DNA from: a virus
Reading direction: 5' to 3' (one strand)
DNA: 56,488 bases
IMG/VR virus record: IMGVR_UViG_3300044701_000673
Span: 1-56,488 of that record
Shown here: positions 15,610-22,085 of the stretch, piece by piece
Position numbering within the stretch: the stretch's first letter is position 1
Layout of the letters: every line of letters starts with the position of its first letter
Made by a program: the position numbers and the translations under genes
Notes under the pieces: generated by a model
The model's input: the letters and a program-made list of their open reading frames with translations, nothing else
Told to the model about the DNA's origin: nothing
Databases searched by the model: none

Positions 15610-15631
15610 TCATGCGCCTACTCTCAACTGG

Positions 15632-15847
15632 TTAAGACACAAAATCGCAGCTTTGAGATTTTACTCCGCCCTTTGGCCCGATTGTGACGGTGTAGCAGCG
15701 GCGCTTGATAAAAACTTCTACCGTGGCCAAACCGTCGATGTCACTGCTCCGGGCCTGAACGTGATCTGCAATGCGAAGCTCTGCGGCCAAAACACGGCGG
15801 GCTGCGTAGATTTGGTTGTGGGTCAAGTTGTCTGTCCAGAAGGTCAT
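15632..15847 (-). CDS. Small early protein with duplicated leader
   Basis: A 71-residue protein starting MTFWTDNLTHNQIYA at the ATG at 15847. The leader (AAGGA about twelve bases upstream) is nearly identical to that of the plus-strand gene at 20978. It contains a strand-rich part (TVEVFIKRRCYTVTIGPKGG). It is the first gene after a matched promoter at 15883-15910. Function unknown. Confidence 0.6.
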   Translation of the reverse strand: MTFWTDNLTHNQIYAARRVLAAELRIADHVQARSSDIDGLATVEVFIKRRCYTVTIGPKGGVKSQSCDFVS

Positions 15848-15857
15848 CTTGTTCGTT

Positions 15858-15876
15858 TCCTTGTTTGCTAGTTCGT
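15858..15876 (-). repeat. Duplicated mRNA leader, copy B
   Basis: The 19-base element ACGAACTAGCAAACAAGGA, read on the minus strand, is identical to 20951-20969 on the plus strand. It lies at the same distance (16 bases) from its -10 box and carries the ribosome site of its gene. Confidence 0.8.
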
Positions 15877-15882
15877 ATGACC

Positions 15883-15910
15883 ACCATACAGCCTGCTCAG
15901 TACGATGCAA
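15883..15910 (-). promoter_or_regulatory. Leftward early promoter, copy B
   Basis: On the minus strand TTGCAT (15910-15905), 16-base spacer, TATGGT (15888-15883). The plus-strand promoter at 20917-20944 is TTGCAC, 16 bases, TATTGT, followed after the same 16 bases by the same leader. An inverted repeat CAAC-6-GTTG (15908-15921) overlaps the -35, as a palindrome does at the other promoter. The two look co-regulated. Confidence 0.6.
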
Positions 15911-15943
15911 CAAGAAAGTTGACGTTTGCGAAATTATTTTCGC

Positions 15944-18304
15944 TCACACCTCGTCGTGGCTGATCCAGTCGCCCTGCACGATGACGGCCACCTCTCTGGC
16001 CTGCCTCGGGTCGGTGATCCTATCGACGGCCAGCACGTTGGTCTTGATCCACGTCTTGACGATGGACGCGACCTTGGCCTTGCCTGCCTTGTCGCTGATG
16101 TCGATGCCGATCATGTCGCCCACGGCGACACCCACCCACCTCTTGGACTGCACGCTCTCACGGTACGGGTCACCGTCTTCTAAGGCGTTGGCCACGATCC
16201 TCTGGATGTTCCTTGCGTCCTTGGCGCTGATACCGTCGAAGGCATCGGGCAGGCTGTAGGGCACGCAGACGCCGATCCACTCGCCGTTGTCGATCTTGAC
16301 GCCCTCCATCTTCCTGTAGACCGCAGCGGCTGCTGGCGGGGCCAGATTGGCCTTCCCGTCATCTACCCGGAACACCGACCTCGCCTCGGTCTCGTCGATC
16401 CCAAGCTTCACGGCGTCGTCGGCTGACATGCGGTTGACCACCCGCGCCGCCCTAGCAGCCCCGATCAGGCTGCCCGCGCCACGCACGCTGTCGATGCTGG
16501 CATCATCGCTGCCATTGCCCTTGCGGATGTGGTGGACCAGCCCGATGGCGCATTTGGTCTCGTCAGCCACGCGCCTTATTTCCGCCACAATCGCGTTCAC
16601 GGCCATGTTATCATTTTCTTGAATGGCGTGGGCATTAACGAATGGGTCTATGAACACGCAGCCGATCTGCTTCTGCGGTATCTGCTTGCAGAGGTACTCG
16701 ACCAGCTTGGTATTGGGCAGGACGCCGTCGCGGGTCTGGATGCCAAACTTGAGGCTGAAGTCTCGGCCCGCGTTGACGAAGAGGCGCCCGCGCACGTCAT
16801 CGGGCTTGATCCCGTAATGCCGCATCGCAGCAAGGACGCGGCGCTGTATTTCCTCTAGGGGATCCTCGAGGTTGACCAGCCAGACGTTTGTCCGCTCCTT
16901 CACTTCCTCGCCCAAGAGCGGGCGGCCCGTCACGATGGCGAGGGCTTCCACGATCTGCAGGGATGTCTTCCCGATGCCGCCTGCCGATGCCAGCACGCTG
17001 ACGAAGGACCGCAGATAGTGGCTGGCGTATATCCAGCGGCGCGGTTCGATGCTGGCCTCGTCGAACATATCGTAGAGGGTGGGCCAATCCGGCGCGCTCT
17101 CGGGGGCGTCCGGGGTGTCGAAGTCGTCAAGGTCTATGTCGTCGTCCGACGAAATTTCGTTGGCGGGGTCTGCCACCTTTGTTTCGTTGACGATTCTCTC
17201 CGACGAAATTTCGTTGGAGGTGGGGGCCACATAGTCGAAATCATCCATGCCGTTCTGCGGAATGTCGATCTCCGCGTTGGTGCCCCTGATCTCGGCACCG
17301 TAGGCACGCACGGCGGCGTCGAAGTCTCCACGATGCTCGTAGTGGACCCACAAATCCCACGCATCACCCCAGCAGTATGAATGCTCGCCCAGAGACTTTT
17401 GCCTGCCGACACCAGCTGCCGCGTCTGAGCCTGACAGGCTGACCCAATGGGTGCCGAAATTCTGCGTCGCGTAGCTGTGGCTGGTTTGGTAGCGGGAGCG
17501 GTAATGATGGGACGATCCGCGCCGCTCGTATTGATAGCGTGCGAACAGGTCTTCGATGGAGTGGTCAGCGTTGAAGGCGTCCACCGGGCTGACCTGATCG
17601 GGGAACTTCTGGCGGCGTTCGGCACGCTGGCGGTCACGCTCCCGGCGCGCGATCTCGGCCTGCTCCGCGGCGAGGCGGTATTGTTCCAGCCTGCGGTCGA
17701 TCTCTTGGCGGATGGCGCTGTCTGCGTCGAGACGCAGGGTGCCAGCCCGGATGATGCGGTGCTGGTAGAAGATCGGGGTGAGATCCGGGTTGCGTTTGCC
17801 GAGCGGCACGTTGGGCAGGTAGATCGGCTGCCCGCAGCGTGCCAGCGCGCCGTCGGGGTGAATGCCTTGGGCGTGCAGGAGATCGAAGAGGGCGGTCTGG
17901 GCCAACTCGTAGTCGGCGCCGGTCAGAAAGGACGCCAGAGGCAGCAGGACGCGCCACTTGCGGTTTTCCGGGGTTGCGCCCGAGGATGAATAGGCGAGCA
18001 GGCTCACGGGCCCGCAGACGGCCTCCACAGCGGTCAGCACGTCGTCGAGGCTGGGGTTGCCACGGTCGATGTCGAGGGCCAGCATGCGGTACGCCCCACG
18101 CTCGCGCTGCGCCTCGTGGGATCTGCCATCATGCTCGCGGTAGGTCGAGGGGATGAAGAAGTCGGCGTCCTGCTTCTCCTTGGCCTGCGGGGTGGCGACC
18201 ATGCGGGCGATCTCGGCCCAAGAGATGCCAGGGTATGTCTGGCCGGGCTTGTCGATCAGGGTGTGGAAGGAGCCGGGGGCGGTCAGGAAGCGGATGTCAG
18301 ACAT
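15944..18304 (-). CDS. Primase-helicase (AEP-type primase fused to RepA-like RecA-fold ATPase)
   Basis: A 786-residue replication protein. The N-terminal half resembles archaeo-eukaryotic-type primases (RMLALDIDRGNPS; YSSSGATPENRKWRVLLPL). The C-terminal half is a RepA/AAA_25-type helicase with Walker A ASAGGIGKTS (~440-448 from this start), VWLVNLEDP, FIDPFVNAH (Walker B) and IGLVHHIRKGNGSDD. The acidic linker repeats NEISS. The start is uncertain: ATG 18304 and GTG 18328 both lack a ribosome site, whereas a good site with ATG exists at 18379 in the same frame but is followed by one TAA at 18344. It lies with SSB, nuclease and resolvase genes; no DNA polymerase was recognised, so the host enzyme is probably used. 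Confidence 0.82.
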   Translation of the reverse strand: MSDIRFLTAPGSFHTLIDKPGQTYPGISWAEIARMVATPQAKEKQDADFFIPSTYREHDGRSHEAQRERGAYRMLALDIDRGNPSLDDVLTAVEAVCGPVSLLAYSSSGATPENRKWRVLLPLASFLTGADYELAQTALFDLLHAQGIHPDGALARCGQPIYLPNVPLGKRNPDLTPIFYQHRIIRAGTLRLDADSAIRQEIDRRLEQYRLAAEQAEIARRERDRQRAERRQKFPDQVSPVDAFNADHSIEDLFARYQYERRGSSHHYRSRYQTSHSYATQNFGTHWVSLSGSDAAAGVGRQKSLGEHSYCWGDAWDLWVHYEHRGDFDAAVRAYGAEIRGTNAEIDIPQNGMDDFDYVAPTSNEISSERIVNETKVADPANEISSDDDIDLDDFDTPDAPESAPDWPTLYDMFDEASIEPRRWIYASHYLRSFVSVLASAGGIGKTSLQIVEALAIVTGRPLLGEEVKERTNVWLVNLEDPLEEIQRRVLAAMRHYGIKPDDVRGRLFVNAGRDFSLKFGIQTRDGVLPNTKLVEYLCKQIPQKQIGCVFIDPFVNAHAIQENDNMAVNAIVAEIRRVADETKCAIGLVHHIRKGNGSDDASIDSVRGAGSLIGAARAARVVNRMSADDAVKLGIDETEARSVFRVDDGKANLAPPAAAAVYRKMEGVKIDNGEWIGVCVPYSLPDAFDGISAKDARNIQRIVANALEDGDPYRESVQSKRWVGVAVGDMIGIDISDKAGKAKVASIVKTWIKTNVLAVDRITDPRQAREVAVIVQGDWISHDEV
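17146..17217. repeat. Two copies of a 12-bp palindrome inside the primase-helicase linker
   Basis: The 18-base sequence CCGACGAAATTTCGTTGG occurs at 17146-17163 and again at 17200-17217. Its core ACGAAATTTCGT is a perfect palindrome. Both copies encode the NEISS motif of the acidic linker, so the repeat may come from protein duplication, but exact identity with palindromic symmetry also suits a protein-binding site near a replication gene. Confidence 0.55.
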
Positions 18305-18321
18305 TGTGCGCACCACGACGC

Positions 18322-18350
18322 TTGCCACCAGATATAGACTGCATTATAGT
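18322..18350 (+). promoter_or_regulatory. Candidate rightward promoter of a small RNA
   Basis: TTGCCA (18322-18327), exactly 17 bases, TATAGT (18345-18350) on the plus strand. About 100 bases later lies a strong plus-strand terminator. Overlapping it on the minus strand is a perfect TATAAT (18348-18343) that could instead serve the primase-helicase gene. Confidence 0.45.
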
Positions 18351-18379
18351 TTTTCCTGTGTTTGGTTGCTCTGACACAT
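18344..18379 (-). CDS. Leader peptide (11 codons) in frame with primase-helicase
   Basis: ATG at 18379 with GAGGAG nine bases upstream encodes MCQSNQTQEKL and stops at TAA 18344. It is in the same frame as the primase-helicase, which continues open after that stop. It may be a true upstream ORF coupling translation, or the original start of the gene cut off by a nonsense change. Confidence 0.35.
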   Translation of the reverse strand: MCQSNQTQEKL

Positions 18380-18455
18380 GGAACTTGCTCCTCGCCTGTT
18401 CCGCCTGCCTTTGACTTGAACCCCGGCGCGTTGGTCTCACGCCGGGGTTCTTTTT
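18357..18455 (+). ncRNA. Candidate ~100-nt antisense RNA targeting the ssb leader
   Basis: A short transcript is predicted from the promoter at 18322-18350 to the terminator ending at 18455. It carries TTGCTCCTC (18385-18393) and GCGTTGGTCTCA (18428-18439, in the terminator loop region). Both are perfect complements of the ssb mRNA leader (plus-strand positions 19116-19124 and 19128-19139), covering its ribosome site, and they occur in collinear order for pairing. No convincing gene is inside. The alternative is that the minus-strand leaders of ssb and primase share duplicated sequence and no such RNA is made. Confidence 0.4.
18418..18455 (+). terminator. Intrinsic terminator, plus strand
   Basis: A perfect 11-bp stem (18418-18428 with 18440-18450), an 11-base loop and five T on the plus strand. 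On the minus strand the stem is followed by AAGTC, so it does not terminate the ssb-to-primase mRNA. No plus-strand gene precedes it, implying a small RNA or a block against antisense transcription. Confidence 0.7.
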
Positions 18456-18458
18456 ATG

Positions 18459-19112
18459 TCACCACGGGATATCGTCCCCGAGCTCTTCCTTAATGCTTTG
18501 GCGCTTCTCTTCGGCCAATGGCTTGCGCGACTGCTCAAACGGGTCAGCCTTGCTCTCGACGGTATCGAAGTCATCCATGCCGCCGTCGCCATAGCGGGCT
18601 TCGGTGACCTGCACCGCGTCTAGCAGAAGGCTGATGCCGCCATTGCCATCGGGGTCGATCACGGCCACGGCCCAAGCGCGCACGGTGCCTTTGGAGCCGC
18701 CCCAGAAGGCTAGATCGGCCAGCGGCTGCTTCTGCCCGTCAATGACGGTCGGTGCCTTGTTGGGCGTGCCGTCCTTCTTCATGCCGTTGCGCTTGGCGGT
18801 AAACTGCACGATCCCGGTTTCATTGCCGTTTTCGTCCTTCAACTTCTTCATGCTGAAGATGGTTTTGAATTGGGGCATCTTGCTGTTGCGCGAGCGGCAA
18901 GCCTCGTAATGGGCGCGCAGCTCTTCGTAAAGAGGCTTGGCCTGTTCCTTTGGCATTTCGAAGGCCACGCTCCAAGCCGCGTTGGATGCCGTCGGCGCGC
19001 AGGGTTCGCTGGCCTGCTTCTGGGTGTTGAAGCGGTATGTCCCGTTCAGCTTGGGGTATTGCAGGGTCACGTTCTTGACGAGAACCTTGTGGAAGTCATC
19101 GTTGTTAGCCAT
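18459..19112 (-). CDS. ssb: Single-stranded DNA-binding protein (T7 gp2.5-like)
   Basis: A 217-residue OB-fold-type protein with an acidic C-terminal tail ending ELGDDIPW, the usual protein-docking end of phage SSBs. The core shows TLQYPKLNGTYRF, MKKLKDENGNETG and RAWAVAVIDPDG strands, as in T7 gp2.5-like (DUF2815-type) proteins. It coats single-stranded DNA in replication and recombination. The start has GAGGAG seven bases upstream. Its leader is a predicted target of the candidate antisense RNA at 18357-18455. It lies between a RecE-like nuclease and the primase-helicase. Confidence 0.82.
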   Translation of the reverse strand: MANNDDFHKVLVKNVTLQYPKLNGTYRFNTQKQASEPCAPTASNAAWSVAFEMPKEQAKPLYEELRAHYEACRSRNSKMPQFKTIFSMKKLKDENGNETGIVQFTAKRNGMKKDGTPNKAPTVIDGQKQPLADLAFWGGSKGTVRAWAVAVIDPDGNGGISLLLDAVQVTEARYGDGGMDDFDTVESKADPFEQSRKPLAEEKRQSIKEELGDDIPW

Positions 19113-19136
19113 GGTTTGCTCCTCTTGGCGTTGGTC

Positions 19137-19949
19137 TCAGAAGTCTACGTTTTGGTCGAAGATGTCATCTTCGGCGGTCTCGGCCTGCCAGCGCGGCAGA
19201 CTGATAGTATTGATCAGTGGCCAGCCCGTTGTGAAGGCGGAAACTGCGGTGGCGTTGCTGATCTTTTGGAGGGTATGGGTCACGACCTGATCGGCGTGGC
19301 GCATGTAGTCGTCGGTGAGGGCGTGCAGGCAGACGGCGTGCGGCGGCTCCTTCTCCACGGCAATGAAGATGAACGTATCGGCCTTGAACCCCGCCGACCG
19401 AAGTGCGCGCAGGTAAAAGGCGCCTTGGACGTCGTAAGCGAACTTTCGCAATTCACGCGGGAACCCGTCTGGGCTGGCATCGGTGGTGGTCTTCAGGTCA
19501 AAGACAATGCCATAATCCGGCAGATAGCCGTCGGGCCTGCACTTGATCTCCACGCCGGTTTCCGGGTCGATGCCGAAGAAGGAGGCCTCGGCCACGAAGG
19601 TCGGGTCGCCGAGATACTGTTCGACGACCGGGTGAGCCTTCGCGGCATCGGCGATTCGGGCGGCCAAGTCAAACTCGCCCTCGGGCAGCAAGATTTGGCC
19701 CTCAATGTCGGCGGCGAAGCTGGCCTCCTTCCACTTGTTGCCTCGGCGGTCTTCGGGGCCACGCACGACCAAGTTCTTTTCCGGCTCCAGCACGAGGGCG
19801 TGGACGGCGCTGCCCAGCGCGAAGGCCGAGGTTTCCTTGCGGACCTTGCCTTTCCAATGGGCCAGCGACTTGGTGTGGACCGCCTTCACGTCCGAGGACG
19901 AGATCGCGGGGTGGGCGTGGTATTCCTTGTTGGTTAGCTCTCGGTTCAT
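19137..19949 (-). CDS. RecE-like PD-(D/E)XK exonuclease
   Basis: A 270-residue nuclease of the exodeoxyribonuclease VIII-like PDDEXK group. Motifs include HPAISSSDVKAVHTKSLAHW, FALGSAVHALVLEP, the core GVEIKCRPDGYLPDYGIVFDLKT (D and E/K acids for metal binding) and FAYDVQGAFYLRAL. It would resect DNA ends for recombination or degrade host DNA. The ATG at 19949 is preceded by GGAGGAAGAA and overlaps the resolvase stop (ATGA); the 97 extra codons upstream lie inside that gene. With SSB and a resolvase it forms a recombination set, though no annealase is seen. Confidence 0.82.
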   Translation of the reverse strand: MNRELTNKEYHAHPAISSSDVKAVHTKSLAHWKGKVRKETSAFALGSAVHALVLEPEKNLVVRGPEDRRGNKWKEASFAADIEGQILLPEGEFDLAARIADAAKAHPVVEQYLGDPTFVAEASFFGIDPETGVEIKCRPDGYLPDYGIVFDLKTTTDASPDGFPRELRKFAYDVQGAFYLRALRSAGFKADTFIFIAVEKEPPHAVCLHALTDDYMRHADQVVTHTLQKISNATAVSAFTTGWPLINTISLPRWQAETAEDDIFDQNVDF

Positions 19950-20383
19950 TTCTTCCTCCATCCGTAATATGCGATCAGCGCCGCCTCGGCCCGACCGTCG
20001 TCTTTCTTGCGCGCCCAGAGGTGGGACTGATCCGGGAAGACGCTTGATGCGTATGCTCTGGATGCGTCCTTGTCGGTCGAGAGGCCGAAGTGCTTCTTCC
20101 ACGCGGCTGGCGGCACCTCGTTCGTCGGCACGCCCGCGAAGAACAGGCAGGCCTTCAGTTCTCCATATGCCTGCGCGATGCGGGCTACGTTGGCGGTTCC
20201 GATCATTCTCGGAAAATAGGGTTTCTCCACCCAAGCGCATCGTACTGCACCAATCTCGGACAGGATGGCGCGCTTTTCCTCAATGGTGCCGGGCATGTCG
20301 TAGACGCGCACGCTCATGTCGTCACCGTCCATGACCGCGATGGCTCCGGTCTTGCCGGGGTCGATGCCGATGTAGAGTGCCAT
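19946..20383 (-). CDS. RuvC-like Holliday junction resolvase
   Basis: A 145-residue RNase H-fold protein: YIGIDPGKTGAIA with D8, a second acid in CAWVEKPY (E53), and DDGRAEAALIAYYG at the end (D129, E133). This is the acidic set of RuvC-family resolvases, a little shorter than bacterial RuvC. It would cut branched DNA before packaging. The start is TGATG-coupled to the upstream gene. Confidence 0.85.
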   Translation of the reverse strand: MALYIGIDPGKTGAIAVMDGDDMSVRVYDMPGTIEEKRAILSEIGAVRCAWVEKPYFPRMIGTANVARIAQAYGELKACLFFAGVPTNEVPPAAWKKHFGLSTDKDASRAYASSVFPDQSHLWARKKDDGRAEAALIAYYGWRKK

Positions 20384-20649
20384 CAGGGTGCCACCGCAAT
20401 CTCGCCGCCGCAGGCCATGTAGCCACAGGCGTCAATCCAGTTGTCCGCGTTGCCGGGGTTAGAGTCGATGCGCGCGATCTTCAACAGGGTCATCATCACG
20501 GCCACGTCATGCGGATTAACAGTGACGCCAAGATACGCGCTCCAATACTCAGAGATGTGTTTGAAATTTCTTTCAGCATCACCGTGCGTGGCGTCACGAT
20601 CCTTGGTGATGTACTCCTTGGCGGTGTCCAATATCTCGGCCCGGTTCAT
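20383..20649 (-). CDS. DUF6378-like phage protein
   Basis: An 88-residue protein with the hallmark order AKEYITKDRDATHGDAERNF, WSAYLG, DVAVMMTLLKIAR and NADNWIDACGYMACGGE, common in phage genomes near replication genes and grouped as DUF6378. ATG 20649 is preferred over GTG 20655 because AAGGAG is eight bases before the ATG and too close to the GTG. It overlaps the regulator's stop (ATGA). Confidence 0.75.
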   Translation of the reverse strand: MNRAEILDTAKEYITKDRDATHGDAERNFKHISEYWSAYLGVTVNPHDVAVMMTLLKIARIDSNPGNADNWIDACGYMACGGEIAVAP

Positions 20650-20846
20650 TTCCACATCTCCTTGTCGCGCAGGCTATCCAGCCCGGTGATCTCGGCGATG
20701 CGGTTGCGGTAGATCGCGGCAGGCACGATGCCGCCCTGCATCCAGCGTGACATGCTGGACTTCGCGACCGGGATTTGGTCGGCCAGCCAGCCGAGCTTGC
20801 GCCCGCCGTCCTTCGCCCATTGTCTGATTAGGTCTTGAGCCTTCAC
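20646..20846 (-). CDS. Cro/CI-like HTH transcriptional regulator
   Basis: A 66-residue protein, almost all helix-turn-helix (LGWLADQIPVAKSSMSRWMQGG). It starts at GTG with AGGAGG eight bases upstream. It is the first gene left of a divergent control region holding a palindrome between two promoters, a Cro-like position. It likely controls both the leftward replication operon and the rightward small-gene operon. No integrase was found, so it need not mean lysogeny. Confidence 0.75.
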   Translation of the reverse strand: MKAQDLIRQWAKDGGRKLGWLADQIPVAKSSMSRWMQGGIVPAAIYRNRIAEITGLDSLRDKEMWK

Positions 20847-20873
20847 GGCATCCTCCTGCGTTTCGGTTCGATC

Positions 20874-20902
20874 TGTCTATTTGTTAAAAAAATATGCGTC
20901 AA
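20874..20902 (-). promoter_or_regulatory. Leftward early promoter
   Basis: TTGACG (20902-20897), 17-base AT-rich spacer, TAGACA (20879-20874) on the minus strand, leading to the HTH regulator and replication genes. The -35 adjoins the palindrome at 20903-20922. Confidence 0.6.
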
Positions 20903-20922
20903 GTGCAAATATTTTCTTGCAC
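20903..20922. promoter_or_regulatory. Operator palindrome between divergent promoters
   Basis: GTGCAA (20903-20908), eight bases, TTGCAC (20917-20922), a perfect inverted repeat. The right half is the -35 of the rightward promoter and the left half abuts the -35 of the leftward one, so one bound dimer could control both. The HTH protein encoded next door is the obvious candidate. Confidence 0.6.
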
Positions 20923-20944
20923 GGGGTGTGATAGGGTGTATTGT
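20917..20944 (+). promoter_or_regulatory. Rightward early promoter, copy A
   Basis: TTGCAC (20917-20922), 16-base spacer, TATTGT (20939-20944), then 34 bases to the ATG at 20978. It matches the leftward promoter at 15883-15910 in spacing and in the leader that follows. It drives the plus-strand block of small genes. Confidence 0.62.
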
Positions 20945-20950
20945 GGGGGC

Positions 20951-20969
20951 ACGAACTAGCAAACAAGGA
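20951..20969 (+). repeat. Duplicated mRNA leader, copy A
   Basis: ACGAACTAGCAAACAAGGA, identical to 15858-15876 on the other strand, followed in both by GAACAAGATGACC with the start codon. It supplies the AAGGA ribosome site and may carry a shared regulatory or stability function. Confidence 0.8.
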
Positions 20970-20977
20970 TGAACAAG

Positions 20978-21268
20978 ATGACCACCGTAACCACGATCAA
21001 TACAAACTGCATCAAGGTTGAGATGTTGAATACTCAGCTTGAGCGCGAGACATACTGGATCGACCTGCGTGGAGTTTACATCGACACCAAGGCCCCGATG
21101 GTCAGCGTGACCGTTTCCCGCAAAAACGGCGGGTCAGCCCAGCTTAACAATAATGTACACCAGACGCGGATTGGCCGAGTTTGCTCGGTCGCCCGCAAGG
21201 AATTGGCGGCATATGTGAAAGGCCTGCTGGAAGCGCAGCCGGAAGCTGGCTTTGATAAGCGCATCTGA
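20978..21268 (+). CDS. First rightward early gene, unknown function
   Basis: A 96-residue protein (MTTVTTINTNCIKVEM) with beta-strand-rich composition and a short charged helix at the C-terminus. The ATG at 20978 is chosen over 20969 because AAGGA is correctly spaced for it. As the first gene of the promoter-proximal block it should be expressed early and strongly. Host-takeover genes often sit here; nothing more specific can be seen. Confidence 0.6.
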   Translation: MTTVTTINTNCIKVEMLNTQLERETYWIDLRGVYIDTKAPMVSVTVSRKNGGSAQLNNNVHQTRIGRVCSVARKELAAYVKGLLEAQPEAGFDKRI

Positions 21269-21393
21269 TGACCCTCGAACTCGAACTCAACAGGCTTGGC
21301 ATTATTGCCAAGCCAGCACCCCGCCCCCAGCCAGCGGCCTACGCGCCGCCACAGTGGAAACCAACTTACCCCGGCGAAGAACCGCCATTTTGA
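21268..21393 (+). CDS. Very small Pro-rich protein (41 aa)
   Basis: A frame of 41 codons starting MTLELELNRLGII with its ATG overlapping the upstream TGA. The second half is proline-rich and ends YPGEEPPF. Operon-like coupling supports it. Function unknown. Confidence 0.5.
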   Translation: MTLELELNRLGIIAKPAPRPQPAAYAPPQWKPTYPGEEPPF

Positions 21394-21408
21394 TAGGAGA
21401 CGAACAAC

Positions 21409-21606
21409 ATGTCAGACCCAACCATCCTCATCACGCTGGAGCAGGCCGAGGCGGCTCTGGAGTGCATCGACCGAGACATTGAGAGCAGTTACTCAAACCG
21501 TGACCCAAACTATCACGACGTTGGCGAGATGATGTTCTACCTGCGCCGCGCTGAACTGCGCCTGCGCTTGGCCGCCGCAATCAACGCCAACAAGGAGACC
21601 AAATAA
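21409..21606 (+). CDS. Small helical protein
   Basis: A 65-residue acidic, helical protein (MSDPTILITLEQAEAALECIDRDIE) with AGGAG about ten bases upstream. Two helices joined by a Tyr/Asp-rich turn are likely. Its stop overlaps the next start (TAATG). Unknown function. Confidence 0.55.
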   Translation: MSDPTILITLEQAEAALECIDRDIESSYSNRDPNYHDVGEMMFYLRRAELRLRLAAAINANKETK

Positions 21607-21704
21607 TGCGCATCAGAGACGTCCTTTCCGCCATGATCGGCACCCTGTGCATCTTCGCCGTACTGTACGCGGCCCTTCTGTTCGCCCACGGGATGGGGTG
21701 GTAA
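21606..21704 (+). CDS. Tiny single-pass membrane protein (32 aa)
   Basis: A 32-codon frame with a short basic start (MRIRDVLSAM) and one hydrophobic stretch (GTLCIFAVLYAALLF), so an inner-membrane peptide with the N-terminus inside is likely. It starts at a TAATG overlap and ends one base before the next ATG. Possible roles include a small early membrane effector; unproven. Confidence 0.5.
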   Translation: MRIRDVLSAMIGTLCIFAVLYAALLFAHGMGW

Positions 21705-21705
21705 A

Positions 21706-21897
21706 ATGGCAATCAGACTCGGAGCCAACGACACCCACATCGTGCTGACGGCACTGTGGGATTATCGCGAGACGCTGACGATTTATTACGACATTAAGCC
21801 CACGCTGGAGCTCAAAAACAAGATCAAAGCTATCGATCGCCTGATCGCATCGTACAAGAAATCGTACTTCGCGCTGGATCGGCTGGGGTTGATGTGA
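21706..21897 (+). CDS. Small helical protein
   Basis: A 63-residue protein (MAIRLGANDTHIVLTALWDYRE) with two helices, the second Lys-rich (LELKNKIKAIDRLIASYKK). It is coupled by TGATG to the next gene. Unknown function. Confidence 0.5.
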   Translation: MAIRLGANDTHIVLTALWDYRETLTIYYDIKPTLELKNKIKAIDRLIASYKKSYFALDRLGLM

Positions 21898-22085
21898 TGA
21901 CCGAGGCAGACAAACTCCGCGCATTCATCTTTGTGAAAGAACAACAGATCAAAGATTTGGAAAGCAAATACGGGACCGGTGTTAGGCCCTCATGGGTGGG
22001 AGAGGACATAACGAGATACTGGCTGTATGCCCGCGACGCCAAAGATCAATTAGCAGAACTGGAAAAGAACAATGCAACCGACTGA
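21897..22085 (+). CDS. Small coiled-coil protein
   Basis: A 62-residue protein (MTEADKLRAFIFVKEQQIKD) with a helical start and a second helix DAKDQLAELEK, and an aromatic turn between. The second of two adjacent start codons is taken because of the TGATG overlap. It overlaps the next gene by 14 bases. Confidence 0.5.
   Translation: MTEADKLRAFIFVKEQQIKDLESKYGTGVRPSWVGEDITRYWLYARDAKDQLAELEKNNATD

Noticed and set aside
18344-18346. TAA reassigned to a sense codon
   Set aside because: TAA ends several clear genes (for example terL and two tail genes), so general recoding is unlikely; treated as a local oddity.
18405-18455. GGTTCAAGTC segment resembling a tRNA T-loop
   Set aside because: The flanking bases do not form the T-stem and no acceptor or anticodon stem can be built; the paired bases belong to the terminator.
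20646-20846. Evidence of a temperate phage
   Set aside because: The HTH gene and operator look switch-like, but no integrase, excisionase pair or attachment site was recognised anywhere in the circle, so lysogeny is not claimed.
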